Positions 8,052 to 16,316 of a stretch of DNA of 64,000 nt are shown piece after piece. The first letter of the stretch is position 1; every line of letters begins with the position of its first letter. The translations under genes were made by a program, and so were the position numbers. The notes under the pieces are model-generated. The model was not told the DNA's origin and ran no database searches. It worked only from the letters and a program-made list of their open reading frames with translations. This DNA is from Oscillospiraceae bacterium (GTDB lineage: Bacteria; Bacillota; Clostridia; Oscillospirales; Ruminococcaceae), in contig CAAGBS010000031.1 of NCBI GenBank assembly GCA_900768125.1, positions 21,762 through 85,761 of the forward strand, given 5' to 3'.

Positions 8052-9143
8052 TTATTTATCAAGTGTCACGATTATCGGCTCGCCGCCGCGGGGACTCCAT
8101 ATCCTGTCAACATCCGGTGACATCGTTCTGATGGAGCATTCCTCGCTGGAAACATAGACCGTATCGCCCTTTTCGGCTGCGACCATCGAGCGGAGTTTCA
8201 GTCTGTCGTTGAGCGCCATTATACCGTTGTTGAATCCGAGGATTATCGAAAAGGGACCTGTGATGAGCAGGCTGGAATAAACGTTCCTGAAATGGCGTAT
8301 CTTCGCCGTTTCCTCCGGGCTGAACCTGCCGGAATCAAGCTCGCTCCAGAACGGAGCCGCGATGACCTTTGCCACGTCTTCAAGCGGCATGTTGAGTCTG
8401 CGGTGGAGGTAGTCTATAATATAGGTGATCACCTCGGTATCGGTCAGCAGATTGCACTTGTAGCCGAACATCTCGATGAAACGCCTGTTCGCGTCGTAGG
8501 AGGATATCTCGCCGTTATGCACTATCGTGTAATCGAGCAGTGCGAACGGGTGAGCGCCGCCCCACCAGCCGGGAGTGTTGGTCGGGTAACGGCCGTGCAC
8601 CGTCCACGCCCAACCCTCGTACTCGTCCAAGCGGTAGAACTCGCCAACGTCCTCAGGATAGCCGACCGCTTTGAAAACGCCCATGTTCTTGCCGCTGGAG
8701 AAAACGTAAGCGCCGTCTATCTTGTCGTTTATCTTGATGACGCAGCGGGCAACGTAGGTGCGCTCGTCAAGCTGGCTTTCCTGCAGCTTAGTGGGAAGAG
8801 GGTTCACGAAGTAACGCCAGATCAGCGGTTCGTCCGTGATGTTCGGGTGCTTTCTCGTGGGAATGCGGGAAAGATTGATGACGTCAAAGTGACGGTCGAT
8901 GAACGCCTCGGTCTTGATCCTTGCTTCGTTGGAATCGTAGAACACATGGAACGCGTACTGATCCTTGTATTCAGGATAGATACCGTATCCGGCGTAGCCG
9001 CCGCCCAGACCGTTCGAGCGGTCGTGCATACAGGCGATGGAATTTACGATGACGCTGCCGTTCGTTCTTCTTCCGCTCCTGTTGATAAAGCCCGAGATCG
9101 CGCAGCCCGCGGGGATCCTGGTTTCTCCCTCTTTCATTAACAT
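8052..9143 (-). CDS. Class II glutamine amidotransferase subunit of glutamate synthase (gltB1/glxB-like)
   Basis: This Ntn-type glutaminase of 363 residues releases ammonia from glutamine for the synthase core. Recognisable blocks are MHDRSNGLGGGYAGYGIYPE, VHGRYPTNTPGWWGGAHPF (oxyanion/substrate region), VHNGEISSYDANRR and LTDTEVITYIIDY. The catalytic Cys must become N-terminal, and here GCAISGF places it at residue 14, so removal of a 13-residue propeptide is predicted, as in other glutamate synthases. The start ATG 9143 has AAGGAG at good spacing; a longer in-frame extension to 9347 would run through the leader terminator and is unlikely. First gene of the leftward operon. Confidence 0.9.
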   Translation of the reverse strand: MLMKEGETRIPAGCAISGFINRSGRRTNGSVIVNSIACMHDRSNGLGGGYAGYGIYPEYKDQYAFHVFYDSNEARIKTEAFIDRHFDVINLSRIPTRKHPNITDEPLIWRYFVNPLPTKLQESQLDERTYVARCVIKINDKIDGAYVFSSGKNMGVFKAVGYPEDVGEFYRLDEYEGWAWTVHGRYPTNTPGWWGGAHPFALLDYTIVHNGEISSYDANRRFIEMFGYKCNLLTDTEVITYIIDYLHRRLNMPLEDVAKVIAAPFWSELDSGRFSPEETAKIRHFRNVYSSLLITGPFSIILGFNNGIMALNDRLKLRSMVAAEKGDTVYVSSEECSIRTMSPDVDRIWSPRGGEPIIVTLDK

Positions 9144-9167
9144 AAGCTCACTCCTTAATAAGTACTG

Positions 9168-9200
9168 AAAAAAACCGCCCGGCAGGAAAACCGCCGGACG
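9168..9200 (-). terminator. Intrinsic terminator (attenuator) in the glutamate synthase leader
   Basis: On the minus strand CGTCCGGCGG (9200-9191) pairs over ten positions, with two G-U pairs, with CTGCCGGGCG (9185-9176). The loop is TTTTC and the stem is followed by G and seven T. It ends 25 bases upstream of the first ORF, inside the transcript, so it should act as an attenuator. Confidence 0.85.
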
Positions 9201-9210
9201 CCGCGTTATT

Positions 9211-9228
9211 CGGCGCAGCGCTGAGCCG
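9211..9228 (-). promoter_or_regulatory. Hexaloop hairpin P2 (candidate ANTAR RNA site)
   Basis: CGGCTC and GCGCCG form a six-position stem with one mismatch around the loop AGCGCT (9222-9217). A at loop position 1 and G at position 4 fit the ANTAR hexaloop rule. It ends ten bases before the attenuator. Confidence 0.6.
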
Positions 9229-9308
9229 GTTTGATCATACAGTATTTCTGCGGTGGATATGTGCTGAAGTGAAATTTCTGCCATGAGTAAATTGCAGATG
9301 TGTTCCGA

Positions 9309-9329
9309 CCGCGGCAGCACTGCCTGCGG
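9309..9329 (-). promoter_or_regulatory. Hexaloop hairpin P1 (candidate ANTAR RNA site)
   Basis: CCGC-A-GGC and GCC-GCGG form a seven-pair stem with one bulged A around the loop AGTGCT (9321-9316). A1 and G4 are present. It lies near the 5' end of the leader, about 80 bases before P2. Confidence 0.55.
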
Positions 9330-9378
9330 CTTTGTTCTCCGGCACAATTCTTTTTATCCGCTTTGAATTTACGTTCAT

Positions 9379-9407
9379 ATTATAGCACCGTTTTTTCGAT
9401 TTGTCAA
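9379..9407 (-). promoter_or_regulatory. Consensus promoter of the glutamate synthase operon
   Basis: TTGACA (9407-9402), 17-base spacer, TATAAT (9384-9379). Transcription would begin near 9372, giving a leader of about 230 bases. Confidence 0.85.
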
Positions 9408-9645
9408 TAGGTTTTTGCAAGTTTTGTTTGTTCAATCTTTCATTTTACTGTATAGCTGTATACATATTTTCTTGATATTTCCGGTTAGTCTGGACTATCC
9501 AGCGCTTTTAGCACCGCTGAACGGCGCATTTTTAAGCCGGCAATGTTGTTTTTGCAAGAAGTGGAGCTTTTATATTTCAAAAATTCTAGTGAATATGCCA
9601 AAATGCAAAAATTCACGGTTTTCCTGCACATTTTTCAAATAACAC
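9408..9645. other. AT-rich divergent intergenic spacer
   Basis: It lies between the divergent promoters of the glutamate synthase and gatCAB operons. An open frame at 9415-9642 has no ribosome binding site or recognisable domain and is not called. Nothing else is seen. Confidence 0.5.
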
Positions 9646-9674
9646 TTGAAAAATCCGCTGAAATGGAGTATAAT
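9646..9674 (+). promoter_or_regulatory. Promoter of gatCAB
   Basis: TTGAAA (9646-9651), 17-base spacer, TATAAT (9669-9674), about 55 bases before gatC. Confidence 0.8.
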
Positions 9675-9728
9675 AGTACAGTATTATTAAATATAGTATT
9701 ATCTTTATAAAGAAAGGAACGCTATATC

Positions 9729-10013
9729 ATGGCAGTAGAACTAAAGACCATTCAGCACCTCTGCGAGCTGTCCAAGCTCAACTACGATGAAGCCGGGCTT
9801 GAAAAGGTGATGGGCGAAATGAGCGACATCATCGACCTTATGGATACCATCAAGTCCTTCGACCTCACCTACGACGACACAAAGGACAACAACAGCATTT
9901 CCCTCAGCGACGTAAGAGAGGACGTACCGCAGCCCTCGTTCCCAACTGAAAAGCTGCTTTCAAACGCAGAAAACCGCGACAACTGCTACGTTGTACCAAA
10001 GGTAGTCGAATAA
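9729..10013 (+). CDS. gatC: Glutamyl/aspartyl-tRNA amidotransferase subunit C
   Basis: GatC (94 aa) stabilises the GatA-GatB complex that converts Glu-tRNA(Gln) or Asp-tRNA(Asn) to the amidated form. The N-terminal block HLCELSKLNYDEAGLEKVMGEM and the later LSDVREDVPQPS are typical. It opens a tight gatC-gatA-gatB operon with 12- to 13-base gaps, downstream of a near-consensus promoter. AAAGGA precedes the ATG. Presence of all three genes implies indirect synthesis of Gln-tRNA and/or Asn-tRNA in this organism. Confidence 0.94.
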   Translation: MAVELKTIQHLCELSKLNYDEAGLEKVMGEMSDIIDLMDTIKSFDLTYDDTKDNNSISLSDVREDVPQPSFPTEKLLSNAENRDNCYVVPKVVE

Positions 10014-10026
10014 ACAGGAGGTAATC

Positions 10027-11478
10027 ATGGATATCACCCGCGCAAAGATACGCGATCTCCGCAGGGCGCTGGATTCAAAGCAGATCAGCGCCGCAGAGCT
10101 GTGCGGAGAGTACTTCAAAAACATAGAAGCCGGCGATGACAAGGTAAAGTCCTACATCACCGTTACCAAAGAAAAGGCGCTCGAGATGGCGGCAAACGCC
10201 CAGAAGCGCATAGATACCGGCGACGTAAGCCCGCTCACCGGTATCCCGCTCGCAATAAAGGACAACATCTGCACCGACGGCATTAAGACCACCTGTGCAA
10301 GTAAGATGCTCGAGAATTTCATACCGCCGTACAACGCGACCGTCATCGAGAAGCTGAACGCTGAGGGCTACGTCCTCCTCGGCAAGACCAGCATGGACGA
10401 ATTCGCGATGGGCGGCTCGACCCAAACCTCCGCGTTCGCGAAAACAAAGAACCCCTACGACCTCGGGAGAGTTCCCGGCGGTTCCTCCGGCGGAAGCGCT
10501 GCTGCTGTTTCCGCTTCGTTCGCGCCAGCCGCTCTCGGAAGCGACACCGGCGGCTCCATCAGACAGCCCGCTTCATTCTGCGGCGTCACCGGCATCAAGC
10601 CCACCTACGGCAGAGTTTCCCGCTACGGTCTGGTAGCATTCGCAAGCTCCCTCGACCAGATAGGTCCGATATGCTCCGACGCCCGCGACTGCGCCATCAT
10701 GCTCAACGCCATCTGCGCGCACGACCCGCATGACGCGACCAGTTCCCGCCAGCCCGTCCCGGATTTCACCGGGAAGCTGGGTCAGCCCGTCAACGGAATG
10801 AAGATAGCTATGCCCAAAGAGTTCTACTCCGACGACATCGACGACGAGGTGAAGACCCAGGTTATGAACGCCGCAAAGATGCTCGAATCCCAGGGCGCGC
10901 AGCTTGTTGAATGCTCCATTCCCGGACTGAAATACGCTATCCCGGCTTACTACCTCATCGCCTGCGCCGAGGCTGCCTCCAACCTGTCAAGATTCGACGG
11001 TATAAAATACGGCTTCCGCGGCGAGGGACGCACCTTCGAGGAGCTTATCCGCGACAGCCGCAGCAAGGGCTTCGGCGAGGAAGTCAAGCGCCGTATCCTG
11101 CTCGGAAACTACGCGCTTTCCTCCGGCTACTACGACGCTTACTACAAGAAAGCGCTCGCCCTGAAGCAGCAGATAATCAAGGAATACAACGCAGTATTCG
11201 ACATCGCTGACGTTATCCTCACCCCGACCGCTCCGACTCCCGCTTACAAGATAGGCGCGCAGGACAACGACCCGGTCAAGATGTACCTCGCGGATATCTG
11301 CACCGTTACCGTCAACATCGCTTCCCTGCCCGGTATCTCCACCACCTGCGGCTACACCGCCGAGGGTCTCCCCGTGGGAATGTCCGTTATCGGCAGACGC
11401 TTTGACGAGCAGACTATTCTTCAGTGCGCTGACGCATTCGAGCAGACCTTCGCTCCGACTGCGCCCGCAAATCTTTAA
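10027..11478 (+). CDS. gatA: Glutamyl/aspartyl-tRNA amidotransferase subunit A
   Basis: This glutaminase of the amidase signature family is 483 residues, the normal length. It releases ammonia from glutamine for use by GatB. The Ser-cisSer-Lys triad is readable as Lys78 (AIKDNIC), Ser153 (PGGSSGGSAAAV) and Ser177 (GSDTGGSIRQPA). The SLDQIGP block follows near residue 210. An AGGAGG ribosome binding site precedes the ATG. It is the middle gene of gatCAB, with no sign of truncation. Confidence 0.97.
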   Translation: MDITRAKIRDLRRALDSKQISAAELCGEYFKNIEAGDDKVKSYITVTKEKALEMAANAQKRIDTGDVSPLTGIPLAIKDNICTDGIKTTCASKMLENFIPPYNATVIEKLNAEGYVLLGKTSMDEFAMGGSTQTSAFAKTKNPYDLGRVPGGSSGGSAAAVSASFAPAALGSDTGGSIRQPASFCGVTGIKPTYGRVSRYGLVAFASSLDQIGPICSDARDCAIMLNAICAHDPHDATSSRQPVPDFTGKLGQPVNGMKIAMPKEFYSDDIDDEVKTQVMNAAKMLESQGAQLVECSIPGLKYAIPAYYLIACAEAASNLSRFDGIKYGFRGEGRTFEELIRDSRSKGFGEEVKRRILLGNYALSSGYYDAYYKKALALKQQIIKEYNAVFDIADVILTPTAPTPAYKIGAQDNDPVKMYLADICTVTVNIASLPGISTTCGYTAEGLPVGMSVIGRRFDEQTILQCADAFEQTFAPTAPANL

Positions 11479-11490
11479 GGAGGTACAGGA

Positions 11491-12924
11491 ATGAGCGCAT
11501 ATTTCCCTACGATAGGACTTGAAACACATGCAGAGCTTTCCACCAACTCAAAGGTGTTCTGCACCTGCTCCGCTGAATTCGGCGGTACCCCGAACTCCCG
11601 CTGCTGCCCTGTGTGCAGCGGACTTCCCGGAACACTCCCGGTGCTGAACAGGAAAGCCGTTGAATACATCATCAAGGCTGGCTATGTGATGAACTGCGAC
11701 ATCTCGCGCTTCACCAAGTGGGACAGAAAGAACTACTTCTACCCCGACCTGCCCAAGGCTTACCAGATATCCCAGATGCCGCGCCCGGTCTGCCTCGCCG
11801 GTAAGGTGAAGATAAACGTCAAAGGTGAGGAAAAGGAGATACGCATAAACCGTATCCACCTCGAGGAAGACGCAGGAAAGCTCGTCCACGACGATGTTAA
11901 CCGCATTTCACTCGCTGACTACAACCGCTGCGGCGTGCCGCTCATAGAGATAGTCACCGACCCGGATTTCCACTCTGCTGACGAAGTCGTGGCTTACCTT
12001 GAAAAGATAATGCTTCTCCTCCAGTACGCAGGTATCTGCGACTGCAAGATGGAGCAGGGCTCTATCCGCTGCGATGTCAACATCTCCATCGCGCCCAAGG
12101 GCAGCAATGAACTCGGCACCAGAACAGAGCTGAAAAACCTGAACTCCCTCAAAGCTATAGCTAAGGCTATCGAAGTCGAGATAGAGCGCCAGGAAGAGCT
12201 TCTCGACAACGGAGAGCGCGTTATCCAGCAGACCCGCCGCTTCAATGAGGCGCTCGGCGAGACCACTGCTATGAGAAGCAAGGAAGACGCGCACGACTAC
12301 CGCTACTTCCCCGACCCGGATATCCCTCCCATAATCCTAACCGAGGAGGAACTTGACGAAATACGCAGTTCCATTCCGGAGCTTCCCGAGCAGAGAGTTG
12401 CGCGCTACGTTGAGCAGTGCGGCATCAAGAAACAGGACGCCGACCTCATCGTTTCCGACAAGAAGATCTGCGATTTCTATGAGGAAGCTATCCGGGCTTA
12501 CGACAACCCCAAGGCTGTCGCAAACTACGTCACCGGCGAACTTCTCCGCAGAAAGAACCTCGGCGAAGTGGACATGGACGACCTGAAATTCTCCGGCAGA
12601 GAGTTCGCTCAGCTGGTCGAGTTCCTCCAGAACGACAAGATATCCCAGTCCAACGCAAAGGCTATCCTCGGCGAGATGATAGCAAACGGAGGCACTCCGA
12701 AGGACATCGCGGACGCAAAGGACCTGTGGATAAAGGAAGACAGCGACCTCCTCGCGAAGACCGTTGACGAGATAATCGCGAACAACCCGAAGGCAGCCGA
12801 GCAGTACCGCAGCGGCGACCAGAAGGTATTCGGATTCTTCATGGGTCAGGCGAACAAAGCGCTGAAGGGTCTTGCTTCCCCGAAGGCTATCCAGGAATAT
12901 ATCAAAAAGAAGCTCTCCGAGTAA
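11491..12924 (+). CDS. gatB: Glutamyl/aspartyl-tRNA amidotransferase subunit B
   Basis: This 477-residue subunit phosphorylates and amidates the misacylated tRNA-bound glutamate or aspartate. The start GLETHAELSTNSKVFC is followed by a zinc-binding region (CTCSAEFGG... RCCPVC). The family blocks DLPKAYQISQMPRPVC, RIHLEEDAGKLVHD and VDFNRCGVPLIEIV-like DYNRCGVPLIEIVTDPD are present, and a YqeY-like helical tail occupies the last ~140 residues. AAGGAG precedes the ATG. It closes the operon, followed by a strong terminator. Confidence 0.97.
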   Translation: MSAYFPTIGLETHAELSTNSKVFCTCSAEFGGTPNSRCCPVCSGLPGTLPVLNRKAVEYIIKAGYVMNCDISRFTKWDRKNYFYPDLPKAYQISQMPRPVCLAGKVKINVKGEEKEIRINRIHLEEDAGKLVHDDVNRISLADYNRCGVPLIEIVTDPDFHSADEVVAYLEKIMLLLQYAGICDCKMEQGSIRCDVNISIAPKGSNELGTRTELKNLNSLKAIAKAIEVEIERQEELLDNGERVIQQTRRFNEALGETTAMRSKEDAHDYRYFPDPDIPPIILTEEELDEIRSSIPELPEQRVARYVEQCGIKKQDADLIVSDKKICDFYEEAIRAYDNPKAVANYVTGELLRRKNLGEVDMDDLKFSGREFAQLVEFLQNDKISQSNAKAILGEMIANGGTPKDIADAKDLWIKEDSDLLAKTVDEIIANNPKAAEQYRSGDQKVFGFFMGQANKALKGLASPKAIQEYIKKKLSE

Positions 12925-12942
12925 GAATCACCGGATACAGAA

Positions 12943-12976
12943 ATACCGCCCACTGCGAAAGTGGACGGTATTTTTT
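12943..12976. terminator. Terminator after gatB, shared with the SGNH gene
   Basis: ATACCG-CCACT pairs with AGTGG-CGGTAT and is followed by six T on the plus strand. The complementary side offers an A-tract, so it can serve the convergent gene as well. Confidence 0.85.
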
Positions 12977-12977
12977 A

Positions 12978-14213
12978 TCAGTTTTCAGCGGTCGTGCTTT
13001 CAACGGGCGCGGACTGCTCCTGTGTTTCAGCCAGCGTGGAATCCGCCGTTTTTTCCTCCGGCTCGACCTGAACTGCAGATGTGTCCTCTGGCGGCTCGAC
13101 AGTCACCGGAAGCTCGACCGGAATCCCCGTATCCACCGGGATATCTGTCGTGGTTTTGGCAGGCTTGGAGGTTTTTTCGGGCTTCGTGGTTTTCGCGGGC
13201 TTGGTGGTTTTAGCCGGCTTTGTGGTCTTTGCCGTTTCGGCGGTGGTGGTCGTAGTCACCGGCACCGGCTCGTTGGCGGGCTGAAAATCCTCCGCGTCAA
13301 AAGTCCCTGTCGCAGCTTCGCCGTCCCAGAGTCCCGCCTCGGTGAGCACGCGGTGCATTTCCCACAGTGCTATGCGGTAGCAGTATGGACCGAGATGTAC
13401 GCCATCGCCTGAGTGCAGACACTCGCGAAGCTCGTTCTTATCGTTTTTAAGGTAACGCCCGAAATCGAAGAAATGCACGCGCTCCGGGAAATTATCCTCG
13501 ATGTACTTCCTCATAGTATCGTTGAAGCTGTCTATAACGCTGTTTCCGCAGAACTTGCTGCATACAGGCGTTATCGCCGCAACGAATACGTCCGCGCGGC
13601 TGCCGTCAAGAGTCGCTTCTATTACCCTGCGGTAGTTCTCGCAGTATTCCTCCTCGTCGACCATGTTGACGTCGTTCATTCCCATGGAGAGGAATACATA
13701 GCGCGGATTTGCGGATTTTAGCACCTGGTCGTAGGTCCTGCCCTCCCAGCCGCGGAACTTGAACGTGTAGTCGAAGAAGCTGCGGGAGCCAAGATTGCCT
13801 TTTGCGGCAACATGCTCATGCGGAACTATCCCGTACTCGGAAAAACCGCTGCATATGCTGTCGCCGACAAACAGCGAGTACTCCACGAAGCTGAGTTCCT
13901 CGTCCGACAGCTCAAACTGCTCGTGCACCTCGTCAAAGAACAGGTCGAAATCATTGTTGGCGTCCGGCGCGGTGGTCGCGACAGCCTCAGCAGCCGCCTG
14001 GTCAGAAGACGCGGACGTTGATGACGAAGCGGTGCTCTCTGCCGGCTGGGGGACTTCCTCCGGTTCAGCTGCAGTGGACGCAGTAGTACCATTTGTGACA
14101 AGTTCCGCCATCTGCACGCCGGAACTGTCTGGTTCAGGTCTTACATCAGTTGAGGCGCAGCCTGTCATCAGTATCAGAAATGCGAGCAGTGCGGTGGATA
14201 ATCTATATTTCAT
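12978..14213 (-). CDS. SGNH/GDSL-family hydrolase lipoprotein with Thr/Pro-rich tail
   Basis: The 411-residue protein starts with a lipoprotein signal (lipobox LMTGC, Cys19), followed by an Ala/Ser/Thr-rich linker to about residue 90. The SGNH hydrolase domain has FVGDSICSG (nucleophile Ser), SMGMNDVN (block III Asn) and DGVHLG (catalytic Asp and His). It would deacylate an extracellular ester substrate such as a decorated polysaccharide or peptidoglycan, but the substrate cannot be told. The last ~110 residues are low-complexity with KTTKPA-type repeats, resembling a cell-wall-spanning or stalk region. It is monocistronic and convergent with gatB. Confidence 0.85.
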   Translation of the reverse strand: MKYRLSTALLAFLILMTGCASTDVRPEPDSSGVQMAELVTNGTTASTAAEPEEVPQPAESTASSSTSASSDQAAAEAVATTAPDANNDFDLFFDEVHEQFELSDEELSFVEYSLFVGDSICSGFSEYGIVPHEHVAAKGNLGSRSFFDYTFKFRGWEGRTYDQVLKSANPRYVFLSMGMNDVNMVDEEEYCENYRRVIEATLDGSRADVFVAAITPVCSKFCGNSVIDSFNDTMRKYIEDNFPERVHFFDFGRYLKNDKNELRECLHSGDGVHLGPYCYRIALWEMHRVLTEAGLWDGEAATGTFDAEDFQPANEPVPVTTTTTAETAKTTKPAKTTKPAKTTKPEKTSKPAKTTTDIPVDTGIPVELPVTVEPPEDTSAVQVEPEEKTADSTLAETQEQSAPVESTTAEN

Positions 14214-14349
14214 CTATGTTCAAATCCTTCCGGATATATAAAGATCAAGGCGGGAGCACTGACTCATAGCATTGCTCCGCTTATTCATTCTGACCGCCGT
14301 ATGCGCAAAAAGCGCCAAAAGATCGGTATATTCGCGGCCATAAAGCAAA

Positions 14350-14380
14350 CAGACGCCCGGAAAAAATACACGGGCGCCTG
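14350..14380 (-). terminator. Terminator after the SCP2-domain gene
   Basis: On the minus strand CAGGCGCCCG pairs with CGGGCGTCTG around an 11-base loop, followed by TTTGCTTT. Confidence 0.75.
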
Positions 14381-14397
14381 AATATTTCAATAGGAAA

Positions 14398-14931
14398 TTA
14401 CTTCTTGCCGTGCTTCTTGCCGCCTGCAGTCTTATGTGCAGCAGCCTTGGGAGCGGGTGTAGCGGGCTTGGTATCAGCGGGCTTAGCAGCCTCTGCCTTC
14501 TTCTCTGCGGGAGCGGCAGCGGGCTTTTCAGCAGCTGCGGCAGGCTTCTTTTCAGCTGCGGGCTTCTTCTCGGCAGCGGCGGGCTTTGCAGCCTTTTCTG
14601 CCTTCTTTGCGGGAACAAGAGCCTCAAGAGCCTTGAACTTTGCAACATCGCCTTCAACCTTTACGATACCCTCGGCAAGAGCCTTGTCAAAGGAAACATC
14701 GCCCATGAAAAGCTTCTCAATATTCTCAGCTGCGCCAGTAACGTTAGCCTGGAGGTCGTCATAATGGTAGGGAGCAACGTCTAGAACGCCCTCTTTTACC
14801 GCAACATAGATATCGTCCATGTCGTCGATAAATGTAAAGTTCACAGCAACGGTATCCTCGTACTTCTTTGCCTTAGCCTTGCTGCCCTTGAGATAGCCAT
14901 TGATCTTCTCAGCAAACTCAATATTAGTCAT
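14398..14931 (-). CDS. SCP2 sterol-binding-domain-like protein with Lys/Ala/Pro-rich tail
   Basis: Residues 1-105 resemble the SCP2 fold (small lipid-binding alpha/beta domain): VAVNFTFIDDMDDIYVAVKE, an acidic middle, and GDVSFDKALAEGIVKVEGDV where SCP2 proteins have their conserved FMSGKLKVEGD-like strand. In bacteria such domains bind hydrophobic ligands or act as partner modules; the ligand here is unknown. The remaining ~70 residues are a basic, repetitive tail of AEKKPAA-type units ending in KTAGGKKHGKK, reminiscent of nucleic-acid- or surface-binding histone H1-like tails. The gene has its own promoter and terminator and no signal peptide, so a cytosolic location is likely. Confidence 0.7.
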   Translation of the reverse strand: MTNIEFAEKINGYLKGSKAKAKKYEDTVAVNFTFIDDMDDIYVAVKEGVLDVAPYHYDDLQANVTGAAENIEKLFMGDVSFDKALAEGIVKVEGDVAKFKALEALVPAKKAEKAAKPAAAEKKPAAEKKPAAAAEKPAAAPAEKKAEAAKPADTKPATPAPKAAAHKTAGGKKHGKK

Positions 14932-15039
14932 AACAATTCCTCCTGTGGTAAACCCGGACTATGCGCCCGGTATCGGTAAGCATAACCTGCAGATTTATTC
15001 CAACAGCAGCGTCACGCCGCCGTTTCTTTCATCTATTGT

Positions 15040-15068
15040 AGTATACCATATCCGCACCTTTAATTCAA
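15040..15068 (-). promoter_or_regulatory. Promoter of the SCP2-domain gene
   Basis: TTGAAT (15068-15063), 17-base spacer, TATACT (15045-15040) on the minus strand. Confidence 0.75.
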
Positions 15069-15149
15069 TAGTCATTTTCTATAAATTTACAAGGAAAACA
15101 ACATGATTTTCAGATGAAAATATAAATCTCATACTGCATCAGGCGTTTA

Positions 15150-16160
15150 TCAGCCCCTCTGCGGTATCTCCCTGCCGTTTTTGTCGATGAACAGGCGAGG
15201 GTGCTCCTGCGGAACGGGGAGCGCTCTGCCGGAGATGTTCGTGAGCAGATCAAGACGCACTCTGTCGCGGTATTCCGGCTTAACGAGATAATAAACGTAG
15301 CTTTCGATAACGTTAGCGGGGCTTAAAACTCTGCCCTCTATCTTGAACTGCTGGAATCCCATATCGAGATATCTGCTGAACAGGTCGTCGTTGCTGATGA
15401 ACGTGCTGTAGTGCGTCACCTGATAGAAATTATATGTAGTGTTGGGACAGTCGAACTTGACTGCATTGTCGAACGCGTGGGGGTCGATGCGTCTGCCGTT
15501 CTTGTCGCGTCCGAGATGGAGCATGGGGTTCTCAGCCACCAGTCTCTGACCGTTTCCGAGCACCTCGTAGTGCTGCTTTCTGCGCTTGCAGTGCGGCGTG
15601 CAGTAGGGGTTGATCAGTATTTCCACTCTCGAGCGAAGCTCCTGCGGGATCTTTTCCAGCTTCTCAAAATCGTTGTTCCAGTTGTAATCCAGAACGACAA
15701 GCTTGTAGTCCTTCTTGAACTCTTCCATCAGCACGTCGTAGTCCTCAATCTGCTTTACGGTGGAGGAAGTGAGCTTGTAGTTAGGATACATCTTGCGGAT
15801 ATAATCCTCAAGGAACGGCTTGTTGATGATTATCTCATTCATACCGTTGTCAGCCATTCTGCACAGAAGATTGCAGAACGGATCGTGGATATCCTTCTCC
15901 GTGAGAGTAGGATTCGTAAATGTGAATCTTATCGGCACACCGCGGCTGTTGAACTGTTCCATGATGAACTTAGCCTGTTCAAGCGTAGCCATACCGCCGA
16001 GAGCGCGTCCGCCGTTCCATAGCGCAGGGGGAAAGCAGCCGTAGCAGGATACGATCTCGACATCTCTGAAATATTCAGGGTGATTTTTGATCATATCGAT
16101 AAGGGTGATGTTGAGATCCCAGTGTCTCCAGAAATCCGGTATGTGGAATTTTGCAGTCAT
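15150..16160 (-). CDS. Peptidase U32-family-like TIM-barrel protein
   Basis: The 336-residue protein resembles the U32 family, whose members include collagenase-like proteins and RNA- or cofactor-modifying enzymes such as UbiU/V and TrhP. Visible hallmarks are the cysteine-bearing stretch INPYCTPHCKRRKQHYE (around residues 185-200) and the strand FQQFKIEGR followed by a helix near residue 275, both typical of U32 barrels. RFTFTNPTLTEKDIHD lies earlier. No signal peptide or membrane segment is present. It has its own consensus promoter and AAAGGAG ribosome binding site. The actual substrate is not recognisable, and protease activity should not be assumed. Confidence 0.65.
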   Translation of the reverse strand: MTAKFHIPDFWRHWDLNITLIDMIKNHPEYFRDVEIVSCYGCFPPALWNGGRALGGMATLEQAKFIMEQFNSRGVPIRFTFTNPTLTEKDIHDPFCNLLCRMADNGMNEIIINKPFLEDYIRKMYPNYKLTSSTVKQIEDYDVLMEEFKKDYKLVVLDYNWNNDFEKLEKIPQELRSRVEILINPYCTPHCKRRKQHYEVLGNGQRLVAENPMLHLGRDKNGRRIDPHAFDNAVKFDCPNTTYNFYQVTHYSTFISNDDLFSRYLDMGFQQFKIEGRVLSPANVIESYVYYLVKPEYRDRVRLDLLTNISGRALPVPQEHPRLFIDKNGREIPQRG

Positions 16161-16210
16161 TATGCTTTATGCTCCTTTGATCTTTAATTATAATGGAAAA
16201 TACTTATTTT

Positions 16211-16239
16211 ATTATAACTCAGATTTCGTGTATTGTCAA
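16211..16239 (-). promoter_or_regulatory. Promoter of the U32-like gene
   Basis: TTGACA (16239-16234), 17-base spacer, TATAAT (16216-16211) on the minus strand. Confidence 0.85.
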
Positions 16240-16316
16240 CACTTTTTGCCAAAATCACGTGTATAAATTGCCGTATATGCGGCAGAATATCTTCATCAAC
16301 CGAAAGGAGGCAAACA

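Noticed and set aside
9415..9642. 75-codon frame between the glutamate synthase and gatC promoters
   Set aside because: No ribosome binding site, AT-rich, reads through promoter elements; treated as spacer.
15150..16160. Call as an active U32 protease
   Set aside because: Family resemblance is visible, but many U32 relatives are RNA- or cofactor-modifying enzymes, so only the fold is claimed.
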